The notes: generated from the letters alone by a model not told the origin. Numbered from the stretch's first letter, positions 16,548-25,098 are shown. The stretch is DNA of 64,000 bases from Terriglobia bacterium (GCA_020073305.1 JAIQFK010000022.1:1-64000), one strand, 5' to 3'. Program-made: numbers and translations.

Positions 16548-17465
16548 ATGCGCATCAGCATCACTTACCTTTACGTGATCTTTCAGTACGGCTATCCGCA
16601 CACCGTGCGCGACGTGCTTCGGGCACTGCCCAAGATCCGGAAACTGGGGTTCCGTTACCTCGAAATGGAAGGGCTCGGCTCGGCGCATCTACGCTCCATG
16701 TACGCACACCGCAAGCCGGTGGCCGCGGCCCTGGCGGACTGCGGATTGCACGTTCACAATTTCTGCGTCGTCGACCCGGCTCTGGTGTCGCTCGATCCCG
16801 CCAGGCGCAGTCAGGCTCTCGACCGGTTCCGCATGGGCGCGGAACTGGGCGCCTTCTTCGGCTCGGAAACTCTGCACCTGGCAAGTTACGCGCCACCCGT
16901 TCGCTACATCAGCGCCCGGCCTTATCAGTTGGGCAGCAAGAGCGGGTACAAGTTCGCCAACCAGACGCGCGTGCGCATTCCGGCGGATTTTGCATGGCAG
17001 CGTGTGTGGGACGCTTTGGTCTCCTCGTGCCGCGAATGCGCCGCGATCGCCGCCGGCTACGGCAAGACCGTCATCATGGAGCCTCGCGTGGGTGAGGTGA
17101 TCTGCTCGGTGGATTCCCTGCTGCGCCTCATCGAGCACGTCGGCCGTCCCAATTTCCAGGCAAATTTCGATACCGGCCACTTTTCCGCACAACGCGAAAA
17201 CGTCGCGCTCGCTCTGGCGAAACTCGCGGGAAAGTTCGCGAACATTCACATCTCCGATAACGATCCCGTCAACACCGACCATCTCCCCATCGGCGACGGC
17301 TCCATCGACTGGGTGGAATTTTTTCGCGTGCTCAAGACCCAAAAGTACGCAGGCTACCTGGGACTCGACCTGGGCATGAGCAAAACGTTGGAGCGCGACT
17401 ATCAGAAATCGCTCGATCGCATCCGCGCCATTGCTTCGAAGCTAAAGCTGCCCGTTGAGGTATAA
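16548..17465 (+). CDS. Sugar phosphate isomerase/epimerase (xylose isomerase-like TIM barrel)
   Basis: 305 residues of the AP-endonuclease-2/xylose-isomerase-like barrel family. Probable metal or acid-base residues are E178 (VIMEPRVGE), D208 and H211 (FDTGHF) and H234 (NIHISDND); the last position usually held by Glu may be D274 (GLDLG). The family interconverts sugars or inositols. No signal peptide is seen. Downstream is a convergent alpha/beta hydrolase gene 19 bases away. The substrate is not predictable. Confidence 0.85.
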   Translation: MRISITYLYVIFQYGYPHTVRDVLRALPKIRKLGFRYLEMEGLGSAHLRSMYAHRKPVAAALADCGLHVHNFCVVDPALVSLDPARRSQALDRFRMGAELGAFFGSETLHLASYAPPVRYISARPYQLGSKSGYKFANQTRVRIPADFAWQRVWDALVSSCRECAAIAAGYGKTVIMEPRVGEVICSVDSLLRLIEHVGRPNFQANFDTGHFSAQRENVALALAKLAGKFANIHISDNDPVNTDHLPIGDGSIDWVEFFRVLKTQKYAGYLGLDLGMSKTLERDYQKSLDRIRAIASKLKLPVEV

Positions 17466-17484
17466 CCGCAGGGCGGACTCCCGC

Positions 17485-18351
17485 TCAGGCCAGCAGCGCC
17501 CGCACCGTCGCTTCCACCTTTCCCCAATGCTCCGAGCGCGGGTCAATGACGGCAAAGTGATCGGCGCCCCCCAGCACCCACATCAACGCATCGTCTCCGG
17601 CCCGGCTCGCGGCCTTTTGATAGTTGTTGCTGATCTCGATGGGAACCACCGAGTCCTCGGTGCCGTGCAGAAGGCGCACTTTGATCCCCAGCGGCACCAG
17701 CTCGATGGGTGACGCCGTATGATAGCGGCCGGCTAATTTCTCCGGCGGTCCGCCCATCAGTTCGGCCACTGCGCCATCGCCCAGCCGCAGATCCCAGCCG
17801 CGCCGCAGATCCACCACTCCGGCAAGCGACACCGCACCGTGAAGCGCCAGCGGATTGGCGCCCGCCAGGGCGTCGCCTTGCGGAATCTTCCGCCGTGCCG
17901 CCAGCCAAAGCGCCAGATGCCCGCCGGCCGAATGTCCGATGGAGATCACCTTGGCCAGATCCAGATGGTGTTTCCCCGCCAGTTCGCGCACATAGTCCGC
18001 GCCCAGCGCGGCGTCGAGCAACGTGCCCGGCCACCCTCCGCCAGGATTGCCCACCCGCCGGTATTCCAGGCTCCACGTCGCAATGCCTGCCCCTGTGAGC
18101 GCCGCGCACAAATGTCCGATGTGATCGAGGTTATACCTCGCGCGCCAGAAACCGCCGTGCATGACGATGGCCACCGGATGCGGTCCCGGTCCCGGCGGCA
18201 AGCGCAGATCGCCGAACTGCAAAGCATCGGACCCGTAGTGCAGGCGCGCGTCGGCCGCCGGCGCCGGCATGTCCATAATTTCGCGTCCCATCGATCTACA
18301 CGCGGTCCCCGCGGCCGCCACAGCGCCGGCCAGCACTTCACGCCGCGTCAT
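17485..18351 (-). CDS. Alpha/beta hydrolase (esterase/lipase, BD-FAE-like)
   Basis: 288 residues with a Tat-like or lipoprotein-like leader (MTRREVLAGAVAAAGTACRS; C18 could be a lipobox cysteine). The oxyanion motif HGGFW (65-69), nucleophile GHSAGGH (S141), acid D233 (GTEDSVVP) and H265 (DHFAVID) form a complete triad. This is an exported esterase or peptidase. Its ATG is directly adjacent to the stop of the upstream small membrane-protein gene (no gap), so the two are co-transcribed. Confidence 0.88.
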   Translation of the reverse strand: MTRREVLAGAVAAAGTACRSMGREIMDMPAPAADARLHYGSDALQFGDLRLPPGPGPHPVAIVMHGGFWRARYNLDHIGHLCAALTGAGIATWSLEYRRVGNPGGGWPGTLLDAALGADYVRELAGKHHLDLAKVISIGHSAGGHLALWLAARRKIPQGDALAGANPLALHGAVSLAGVVDLRRGWDLRLGDGAVAELMGGPPEKLAGRYHTASPIELVPLGIKVRLLHGTEDSVVPIEISNNYQKAASRAGDDALMWVLGGADHFAVIDPRSEHWGKVEATVRALLA

Positions 18352-18813
18352 TCATTTCCTTTCGACGAGTTCGCCAAACGGGCCGTCGACGTCCTCCACG
18401 CGCAGCCTGAGGTTCTTGCGCGCGTCCACCTGCGCCTGCGGGATTTCAAATCGCACCGCGATCATGCGGTCCATGGTTTCATGCGCTTTGATGCGGTCGC
18501 GGAGCTTGAGCGTGTCGTTAAATTTTTGGCCCAGGATCGGGTAGTACTGAAAGAGCCTCTGCGCGTCCACCTCCGAAACCGCGGATCCCTCGTCGGTCTT
18601 GCCATTCGGCTCTTCGAGCGTCACCGTCACCTCGCGCACGATGATCCCGAAGTTGGATGCATTCTCCACGCGAAAGTCGATCACCGCGATCGAGGCGTTT
18701 TCATCCGCCGCCAGCGTGCGCACTTTGAGGATCTTGCCGGTTGGTTCAATGTGAGACCCGCGCTGCATGTAGAGAATCCACGCCACCGCGATGGCGATCA
18801 CCACCAGTCCCAC
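18352..18813 (-). CDS. Small membrane-anchored protein of unknown function
   Basis: 153 residues from a GTG start, or 167 if translation begins at an ATT at 18853-18855. The ATT has GGAGG six bases upstream and an in-frame stop five codons before it. The N-terminal helix (GLVVIAIAVAWILYMQRG) is a single membrane anchor. The rest forms a beta-rich extracytoplasmic domain (KILKVRTLAADENASIAVIDFRVEN...) resembling the FxxxN-type domains that describe a soluble partner module. No known function. It is translationally adjacent to the alpha/beta hydrolase gene. Confidence 0.7.
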   Translation of the reverse strand: MGLVVIAIAVAWILYMQRGSHIEPTGKILKVRTLAADENASIAVIDFRVENASNFGIIVREVTVTLEEPNGKTDEGSAVSEVDAQRLFQYYPILGQKFNDTLKLRDRIKAHETMDRMIAVRFEIPQAQVDARKNLRLRVEDVDGPFGELVERK

Positions 18814-18939
18814 GCCGAATGCGGTAAGAAAGCGCTGATTGAGATATTGGCGAATGTCCGGCCTCCCTCACGATCATAACTGGAAAACCGGGAAGACCGA
18901 ATGATGTGCAATAAATCGGCTCCAACGGTAGCGTTGATG

Positions 18940-18945
18940 TATAAT
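18940..18945 (+). promoter_or_regulatory. Candidate -10 box for the secreted beta-rich protein gene
   Basis: A perfect TATAAT lies about 45 bases before the start region of the gene at 18989. The matching -35 is weak, so confidence is modest. Confidence 0.4.
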
Positions 18946-18988
18946 CTCTGGCGGCCAGGAAACCAAAACGCCGATCCTTGATGGAGGT

Positions 18989-20572
18989 TTGAAAAAGACT
19001 ATGTGCAATCTGGATGCCGATCAAAAGCCGGTGTGGCGCTTCAGCATAACCAAGTTCCTGCAGCTCGGTTTGCTCTTCTCCTTCATGCTCTGCGGCGCGC
19101 ACGCTGCTACTTTGCACTGGCAACTCAATGGTGTGACGTTTAGCGACGGCGGCAGCGTGTTCGGCGGTTTCGACTACGACGCAGGCACCGGAGAATATAC
19201 CAACATCAACATCACAACCACGCCGGGAAGCGTGCTGCAAGGGAGCTATTACTATTCTGCAGCCCCTGGTCTTTCCACGGCGAGCACTTTGATCGGTGTT
19301 TCCACCGTGCCTGTTTTTGCCACGACAACCATGGCCCTGACGCTCACTTTCTCGGCCGCGTTGACGGCGGCGGGAGGAACCGTGTCGATCACCGGGTCGG
19401 CGGCGCAGGAATCGTTTTGCGCCAACCCGGCTTGCAGTTCCGTGACCTCGCAGCGGCCAATTACCGGCGGCACGGCGTCGGCCATCTCGAACGCCGCGCC
19501 AAGGCGGTGGTATATTCACGACGCCGTGCTTTCCGATGGCGCCCGGATTTTCGGTTCGTTTGTCTTCGACGCCACCACAGGAACGTATTCCTCCATCTCG
19601 GTCACGACTACCGTCGGAAAAGCCGGGCCAGGCGCGGGGTACGTTTTCAACATCCCGGCCTCGAGTTCGAATACTTCCCTCACCCTGGTTTCGGCTTCGC
19701 CCATAGTCAGCGGCACCACGGCCTCGCTTGCGCTGACTTTTCCAGCCGCGCTGACCAACGCAGGGGGAACCATCACGATTCTGAACGCGGCGGAGGGGAC
19801 CTGCACATCCGTGAGCTGCGGCGCCAGCACCTCGCTGCGCTCCACGGCCGTCAATGGTACCGTTTCGACCAGCCAGCAGACTGACGAGACCGCCATTCTT
19901 CCCCAAATCGCCGACGGCGGTGGTTATGTGACGGAACTCATCATCACCAACCCGACCGGAGCGCCGGTCACGTGCCGCGTGACGTTCTGGGGAGATAACG
20001 GAGCTCTGCTCCCACTTTCGCTGAACGGGGCCAACCCGAGTTCGTCCTACGTTGTACTGGTACCAGGGCACAGCACACAATTTCTGTCCACGCCGGGAAC
20101 GGGGCCGTCCGTAACTGGATGGGCGCTGGCGGAGAATGTCCAGAGGCTTGGCGTCATCGCCGCTTTCCGCCGGCAGGTCCCGAACGTTCCGGAATCGGAA
20201 GCAACCGTCGCAGGCATCCCCGCAACCGCCGGTTTCGCCATGGCGTTCGACGAAACTACTGGCTTTAGCACCGGATTTGCGCTCGCCAACGTGAGCCCTT
20301 ACGACACTGTGATCGAGAATTTGTTCTTCTACGATACGAACGGCAACTTCATCTATAGCGATTCGACCCACACGCTGGGCCCGCATCAGCACGAGGCGTT
20401 CTTGTTCAGCAGCCGCTACGGCTCTCAACTCGCGGGCAAGCAAGGCACGGTCAGGGTCTACTACGGAACCACGGGTACGCCAGCCAATGGCACTGTGGGG
20501 CTTACCGGACTAGGTCTCCGCGCCAACCCGGGCGGCACGTTGACATCGCTTCCGATCGCTACGATCGACTAG
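18989..20572 (+). CDS. Secreted beta-rich protein with two tandem repeats and a shared C-terminal domain
   Basis: 527 residues. Translation may start at TTG 18989 or ATG 19001; GGAGG lies just before. The leader FLQLGLLFSFMLCGAHA is a signal peptide. Two tandem repeats of about 130 residues follow, each with a W, an SDGxxxFGxFxxDAxTGxY core and an xxSxTTT strand (residues about 42-170 and 171-300). The C-terminal 230 residues (from ILPQIADGGGYVTELIITN) are clearly related to the separate 242-residue protein at 21890. The repeats resemble those in acidobacterial PEP-CTERM-like surface proteins, but no sorting signal is present. Probably extracellular; function unknown. Confidence 0.75.
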   Translation: MKKTMCNLDADQKPVWRFSITKFLQLGLLFSFMLCGAHAATLHWQLNGVTFSDGGSVFGGFDYDAGTGEYTNINITTTPGSVLQGSYYYSAAPGLSTASTLIGVSTVPVFATTTMALTLTFSAALTAAGGTVSITGSAAQESFCANPACSSVTSQRPITGGTASAISNAAPRRWYIHDAVLSDGARIFGSFVFDATTGTYSSISVTTTVGKAGPGAGYVFNIPASSSNTSLTLVSASPIVSGTTASLALTFPAALTNAGGTITILNAAEGTCTSVSCGASTSLRSTAVNGTVSTSQQTDETAILPQIADGGGYVTELIITNPTGAPVTCRVTFWGDNGALLPLSLNGANPSSSYVVLVPGHSTQFLSTPGTGPSVTGWALAENVQRLGVIAAFRRQVPNVPESEATVAGIPATAGFAMAFDETTGFSTGFALANVSPYDTVIENLFFYDTNGNFIYSDSTHTLGPHQHEAFLFSSRYGSQLAGKQGTVRVYYGTTGTPANGTVGLTGLGLRANPGGTLTSLPIATID

Positions 20573-20627
20573 CGCGCATCGGATTGCGGGAATTCAACCG
20601 GTGGTGTCCGGGCTTTCATGACGGCTC

Positions 20628-21488
20628 CTAGTTGAGCTCGATGGTGTACGCGAAAAACTGCTCCCCTTTGTCGTCCACTCGCACCGCCCAGTTGCCGGAC
20701 GGGTCGACGACCCCCGAGGGAGCCTGATTCGCCAGCTTTCCTTTGGGATCGGCCGCATCCACCACCACGATCCAGAGCTTGCCGGCGCGCGCACGAATCC
20801 GGAGATTCGACTCGTGGTAGGGGCGGTTTAACTCCAGCATGGCGTCGCTCTGCGCCAGTCCGCTGTTCACGGAATGGAAGATGACGCGCGCGCCTTTGCC
20901 GGCCAGTTGCTGGCTCAGGTGTGGATCGGCCTGCGGCGTCCATTCGGGGTTTGCCCACATGTCGTTGCAGATAAGGCCGCCGATGGTGATGCCCTCCAGC
21001 TCAAAGGTCCGCAGGGGCCGCGTCCCAAAGTAGTCGATTTCACCCTTGGATTCCGGCTCGGGGATGTGGCGGCAGAGCAGGATCTTGGCGTGGAAGCCGA
21101 GATAACGCCCCTGCCTGTCATAGAAGCGGAGTTCGTCATACCGGCGCCCGTCTGTGGGCTCTTCGAAGCAGGTTCCCAACGCCAGTGCCACACCCGCCTT
21201 GCGCGCGGCCGTGGTGATGCGTTCCAGCGCGCCGGCGGTTCTGGCCGCGTCGAATTCGGTGAAATAGCCGCTCAGCGATCCTTCCGGCGTAAGCAGCACA
21301 TCCGCTTTCTGCGCGACGGCGTATTGCACGGCTCTCTCCAGCGCCGCCAGGTTGGTGCTCACATTTTCAGTCACCGGCAACTGCGCACCGGCGACGCGCA
21401 AACGGCGAGGCGCATCCGCAGCCAAGGCCAACGTGGCCGCAAGCAGGGTGGCCATCAGAACCGCGATTGCACGGCGCATGAAGACCAT
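20628..21488 (-). CDS. Secreted carbon-nitrogen hydrolase (nitrilase superfamily)
   Basis: 286 residues with a signal peptide (RRAIAVLMATLLAATLALAA). The nitrilase triad is complete: E69 (TPEGSLSGY), K135 (HAKILLC) and C174 (LICNDMW). The family hydrolyses amides, nitriles or N-carbamoyl groups. Export is less common for this family and suggests an extracytoplasmic amide substrate. AAGGG lies four bases before the ATG. It converges with the upstream beta-rich protein gene. Confidence 0.88.
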   Translation of the reverse strand: MVFMRRAIAVLMATLLAATLALAADAPRRLRVAGAQLPVTENVSTNLAALERAVQYAVAQKADVLLTPEGSLSGYFTEFDAARTAGALERITTAARKAGVALALGTCFEEPTDGRRYDELRFYDRQGRYLGFHAKILLCRHIPEPESKGEIDYFGTRPLRTFELEGITIGGLICNDMWANPEWTPQADPHLSQQLAGKGARVIFHSVNSGLAQSDAMLELNRPYHESNLRIRARAGKLWIVVVDAADPKGKLANQAPSGVVDPSGNWAVRVDDKGEQFFAYTIELN

Positions 21489-21514
21489 TATCCCTTGTCT
21501 TCCAAGCGAGGGGC

Positions 21515-21817
21515 TTACTGGTGCCGCAACGCATCCGACGGCGCAATCGCCGAGGCACGTTGTGCCGGCACGAACGTAGCCACGGCGGCGACCCGCACCA
21601 CAACGACGGCGACAACGGCGAACGTGGCGGGGCCGCTCGATTTGACGCCATCAAGCAGGGATCCGAGCCGGCGGGTGATCCCGTATGCGCCCGCGAGGCC
21701 CAGCGCAACGCCGATCCACACCAACTTCATTCGGATCACGTCGCGGCGCGCGGAGGTTCCCTGAAAAGGATGCACGTCCCGCAACTTACGCCGCGCCCTT
21801 TCATTGTTTTCCGCCAT
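21515..21817 (-). pseudogene. C-terminal remnant of an ADOP/MacB-type ABC permease
   Basis: The last 70 residues read MKLVWIGVALGLAGAYGITR, then ...FVPAQRASAIAPSDALRHQ. This is the terminal FtsX transmembrane pair and the conserved PAxRAxxIxPxxALR tail of ADOP permeases, which are normally about 800-880 residues. Compare the intact ADOP ending AIRAASIAPLDALRME at 46650-46693. The rest of the permease is missing; the N-terminal 29 residues are unrelated. Confidence 0.7.
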
Positions 21818-21831
21818 CGAACGCGCTACGA

Positions 21832-21848
21832 TTCTTACATTCTAAGAA
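21832..21848. promoter_or_regulatory. Small inverted repeat upstream of the gene at 21890
   Basis: TTCTTA-CATTC-TAAGAA, a perfect 6-base inverted repeat, 42 bases before the start codon. It could be an operator; no regulator is assigned. Confidence 0.3.
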
Positions 21849-21889
21849 CGCACACCGCTTTCGGTGATACAACCACTTGGAGGATATCG

Positions 21890-22618
21890 ATGAAAAGACG
21901 CATCCTGCTGGCTTTCCTGGTGCTTGCGGCGCCGCTTGCGGCCGTCAACGTCACCGGCTCTAACACGCTGGTTCATATTGCGGACGGGGGCCAGTGGACG
22001 ACAACCTTCTCCCTGGTGAATCTGGATACCTCAACGGCATCCTACACGCTGAATTTCTACGCGGATGACGGAACGCCGCTTTCCCTCGGCATCGTCGGCT
22101 CCGGCACCGCCAGTGTTGTCACCGGCGCGCTTGCAGTCAACGGCTCGGCTGTGTTGCAGACCACCGGCGGAGGGAGTGTGCGTCAGGGCTGGGCGCGCCT
22201 GACCTCCAGCCAGAAAGTGGGCGCGCAAGCCATCTTCAAGAGTCATGTCGCCGGCCAGCAGGACTCTGAGGCGGCAGTGCAAATCGACCTCGCATCCCGA
22301 GCTTTCACCGTTGCATTCGACAACTCGAACGGTTACTTCACCGGCGTCGCCGTTGCCAACACGGACAATTTGAACCCGGCAACCATCGTCGCCACCTTCC
22401 ACGACGCAACGGGAGCGGAGATCGGAGCCCCGGTTACCGTAACGACGTTGAAGCCGCTGGGGCATATCGCTGTGCTGCTGAATCAGACCCTCCCGGCGTC
22501 ATTCGGGCAGAGGGGCACGGTCCAGATCACCTGCGTGAGCTTCTGTTCCATTGCGGGCCTGGGTCTTCGCTTTAATCCTGCGGGACCGTTTACTTCAACC
22601 ACGGCGTTCGGTCTCTAG
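21890..22618 (+). CDS. Secreted beta-rich protein, homologue of the C-terminal domain encoded at 19.9-20.6 kb
   Basis: 242 residues from ATG 21890 with GGAGG eight bases upstream. The signal peptide is MKRRILLAFLVLAAPLAA. The mature part starts HIADGGQWTTTFSLVN and ends LGLRFNPAGPFTSTTAFGL. It aligns along its length with the last 230 residues of the protein at 18989 (shared landmarks IADGG, FxADxGTPL / FWGDNGALL, AVAFDNSNGYFTGVAVAN / AMAFDETTGFSTGFALAN, GQRGTVQI / GKQGTVRV, GLGLRxNPxG). Probably extracytoplasmic; function unknown. Confidence 0.78.
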   Translation: MKRRILLAFLVLAAPLAAVNVTGSNTLVHIADGGQWTTTFSLVNLDTSTASYTLNFYADDGTPLSLGIVGSGTASVVTGALAVNGSAVLQTTGGGSVRQGWARLTSSQKVGAQAIFKSHVAGQQDSEAAVQIDLASRAFTVAFDNSNGYFTGVAVANTDNLNPATIVATFHDATGAEIGAPVTVTTLKPLGHIAVLLNQTLPASFGQRGTVQITCVSFCSIAGLGLRFNPAGPFTSTTAFGL

Positions 22619-22740
22619 AAGACGCACCTGCCTCTCGACGGATATTTCGCTGCCGGCCGGGATCCCAATGCCGGTATCCGGGAGGGTAACCGGAATGGAC
22701 ACCCGGCAACGCCTGTCCTACGCTAGTTAGAACCACACCG

Positions 22741-23754
22741 ATGAAGCCTCTGCTACGCCGCCTCGCGTACCTCGCTACCGGTATCGTGCTGACGTTCGTG
22801 ATGGGTACGGTCGGGTTCACCGTCATCGAAGGCTATCCGATGTTCGACGCCTTCTACATGACCCTGATCACCATCACTACGGTCGGCTACGCCGAGATCC
22901 ATACGCTCAGCCATGCCGGCCGGATCTTCAATTCGTTCCTGATTTTCTTCGGCGTCACCATCATGTTCTTCGCCATCGGCGCCATGACGCAGAGCCTCAT
23001 CGAGTTGGAACTGGGAGAATACTTTGGAAAGCGGCGGACCAGGCGCATGATCCAGAAGCTCGATCAACATTTCATTATTTGCGGCTACGGGCGCGTGGGC
23101 CGGAACGCGGCGGGCGAGTTGCATCGCTCCGGCGTCCCGTTCGTGATCGTCGATGTCAACGCGGATCGCGTGGAGAAAGCCATGATGGCGGGCATGCTGG
23201 CGGTTGTCGCCGATGCCACGCGCGATGAGACGCTGCGCTCGGTGGGCATAGAGCGCGCTCGCGGCCTCATCGCCGCGCTGGCCACCGACGCCGACAACCT
23301 GTTCGTGATTCTGTCCGCCAAGAACCTGAACCGCCAGCTCTACGTGGCCACCCGCGCTGGTGAAGAAGAGGCCGAAGAGAAACTGCGGCACGCCGGCGCC
23401 GATGCCGTTTTCGCGCCTTACACGACCGCCGGATACCGGCTGGCGCAGGCGGTTTTGCGGCCGCACGTGTTCCACTTCTTCGACGTGGCCACGCGGAGCA
23501 TGGGACTGGATGTCGACATCGAGCAGGTGCGCGTGCCCGAGTCGAGTGAATTCGCGTCGCACTCGCTCGAGCAGATGCGCATCCGGCGCGAGCTGGGCGT
23601 GATCGTGCTCGCCATTCGAAAAAACGACGGCCGCATGCTGTTCAACCCGCCGGCCGATACCGTCATTGCGACCGGCGATCATTTGATTGTCATGGGTCAG
23701 CCGAAGAACCTCCGCGCCCTGGAAAGCCTGATGTCGGTGGGGGTCCACGGATGA
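22741..23754 (+). CDS. Potassium channel with RCK (TrkA-N/TrkA-C) domains
   Basis: 337 residues. Two transmembrane helices (about 8-30 and 62-88) flank a pore loop with the K+ selectivity filter TITTVGYAE (TVGY 47-50). An RCK_N Rossmann domain begins at about 108 (FIICGYGRVGRNAAGEL) and an RCK_C (TrkA_C) domain covers about 255-335. The architecture is that of MthK/Kch-type two-TM channels gated by ligand binding to the RCK ring. Its stop overlaps the start of the ACT-domain gene (ATGA), so both proteins are coupled. Confidence 0.93.
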   Translation: MKPLLRRLAYLATGIVLTFVMGTVGFTVIEGYPMFDAFYMTLITITTVGYAEIHTLSHAGRIFNSFLIFFGVTIMFFAIGAMTQSLIELELGEYFGKRRTRRMIQKLDQHFIICGYGRVGRNAAGELHRSGVPFVIVDVNADRVEKAMMAGMLAVVADATRDETLRSVGIERARGLIAALATDADNLFVILSAKNLNRQLYVATRAGEEEAEEKLRHAGADAVFAPYTTAGYRLAQAVLRPHVFHFFDVATRSMGLDVDIEQVRVPESSEFASHSLEQMRIRRELGVIVLAIRKNDGRMLFNPPADTVIATGDHLIVMGQPKNLRALESLMSVGVHG

Positions 23755-24410
23755 CGCCCGAGATCATCGGATTGCTGGTCCACGCCGAGGCCGGCCTCGG
23801 CATTCTGCACCGCCTCACCGGGGTCATCGTCCAGCATCAGGGCGATATCGTGTCCGTCGAGATCCTCGAAAATAACCACCACGATTCCCGCATCTATTTC
23901 GAAATTGCGCTGCCATCGCCCGTGGCCGCGCTGGAGAGCGACTTGCGCGCCCTCCCTATCGTCAAGAGCGTCGAGACGGTGAACAGCTTTCAGCGGATCT
24001 ATGGGAAGCGCATCATCATCGTCGGCGGTGGTGCGCAGGTGGGGCAGGTGGCCATCGGCGCCATCTCCGAAGCCGACCGCCACAATATCCGCGGCGAGCA
24101 CATTTCGGTGGATACCATTCCGCTGGTGGGCGAACAGACGCTGGCCGACGCCGTGCGCGCGGTGGCGCGATTGCCTCGTGCCAAGGCGCTGGTCTTAGCC
24201 GGCTCCTTGATGGGTGGCGAGATCGAGCAGGCCGTCCGCGAGGTGCGCCAGTCGGGCCTGTTGGTGATCAGCCTGAACATGGCCGGCAGCGTCCCCGAAG
24301 CCGCCGACCTGGTGGTCACCGACCCCGTGCAGGCGGGCGTCATGGCCGTGATGGCTGTGGCCGATACGGCAAAATTCACCGTCGAACGCTTGAAGCGGCG
24401 CGTGTTTTAG
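23751..24410 (+). CDS. ACT-domain protein (DUF5612-like)
   Basis: 219 residues. An N-terminal ACT domain (about 1-75; EIIGLLVHAEAGLGILHRL, with the GxGxLxxLTxxI pattern of ligand-binding ACT folds) is followed by a Rossmann-like part (IIIVGGGAQVGQVAIGAIS) and a C-terminal domain with TIPLVGEQTLADAVRAV. The arrangement resembles the DUF5612 proteins best known from methanogens. ACT domains sense amino acids or other small effectors. Its overlap with the K+ channel gene suggests it modulates or reports on the channel. That link is inference. Confidence 0.75.
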   Translation: MTPEIIGLLVHAEAGLGILHRLTGVIVQHQGDIVSVEILENNHHDSRIYFEIALPSPVAALESDLRALPIVKSVETVNSFQRIYGKRIIIVGGGAQVGQVAIGAISEADRHNIRGEHISVDTIPLVGEQTLADAVRAVARLPRAKALVLAGSLMGGEIEQAVREVRQSGLLVISLNMAGSVPEAADLVVTDPVQAGVMAVMAVADTAKFTVERLKRRVF

Positions 24411-25030
24411 TCGATCTGCAGCCCGTACTCGCGTAACAGCTCCTTCGTAGGCGAGTAGAGGCGCAGGAAGTAGATGCCGCGACGGAGCCCGTCCGGCACC
24501 GCGGTGTGGACGATCGACCGGTCTGCAGTCGCCTGCGACTCCAGTCGCAGCCGCCCCGATTCATCCACTAGTTTCACGAAATAGCGGGAAAACACCGGTA
24601 GGCCCGTCGCGTCCAGACCGAGCGCCAGCCTTCTGCCCGCGGGCGCGTGCTGCATTTCTGATCCGCGGCTGGTCTCGAGCACCAGGGCGAACGGCTCCAA
24701 TGCCCGCTCCGGCTTATTGGTGGCGATGCGCAGCGCCACGGCCCCCAGCGCGAGCGCCGTCAGGGCCATCGCCCACCCCAATCTGCGAAAGGTCAGCGCG
24801 CGGGAAACCCGCGTCCAAAAGCGTTTCCGCGATTCGTCTTCCTGCTGCAGCCCTTTGGCCGCGCGGCGCATCGCGCTGACGTACGTGTCAATCTCTTCAA
24901 GTTCCTGCTGGCACTGGGAGCACACTAACAGGTGCTCCTCGATTTCGGCTAACGCCGGCTCTTGCACCATGTGCGTGGCGTATTGTTCCAGCGCCTCATG
25001 GCTGATGTGCTCACCCCTGCGTAGTTGCAT
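24407..25030 (-). CDS. Zinc-finger anti-sigma factor, single transmembrane helix
   Basis: 207 residues from ATG 25028-25030; an upstream GTG (25064-25066) is possible but lies inside a hairpin. The N-terminal zf-HC2/ASD region contains the HxxxCxxC motif (EEHLLVCSQCQQEL), followed by a basic stretch, one membrane helix (LGWAMALTALALGAVALRIA) and a roughly 110-residue beta-rich extracytoplasmic domain ending at the stop. This is the layout of membrane anti-sigma factors that hold an ECF sigma until the outer part is cleaved. It follows the sigma gene by 68 bases. The last codons overlap the end of the convergent ACT gene. Confidence 0.85.
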   Translation of the reverse strand: MQLRRGEHISHEALEQYATHMVQEPALAEIEEHLLVCSQCQQELEEIDTYVSAMRRAAKGLQQEDESRKRFWTRVSRALTFRRLGWAMALTALALGAVALRIATNKPERALEPFALVLETSRGSEMQHAPAGRRLALGLDATGLPVFSRYFVKLVDESGRLRLESQATADRSIVHTAVPDGLRRGIYFLRLYSPTKELLREYGLQID

Positions 25031-25040
25031 GACAGCACCA

Positions 25041-25072
25041 CTCCCGAATGTGGGACCGACCCCCACATTCCG
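25041..25072 (-). promoter_or_regulatory. Intercistronic hairpin before the anti-sigma gene
   Basis: On the minus strand GAATGTGGG (complement of 25062-25070) pairs perfectly with CCCACATTC (complement of 25046-25054) around a 7-base loop. Two more pairs form beyond a one-base bulge. The 3' arm runs into GGGAG (about 25041-25045), the only ribosome-binding-like string before the ATG at 25030. The stem may block or adjust translation of the anti-sigma relative to the sigma. Confidence 0.55.
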
Positions 25073-25098
25073 GTAGTCCTCAAGTTTATAAACTTTTC

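Noticed and set aside
18746-20443. 565-codon minus-strand frame opposite the beta-rich secreted protein gene
   Set aside because: The plus-strand protein has a signal peptide, repeats and a homologue nearby; the reverse frame is low-complexity Arg/Gly.
22619-22740. Folded GC-rich intergenic segment considered as a tRNA
   Set aside because: No cloverleaf with the invariant T-loop GTTCRA could be placed.
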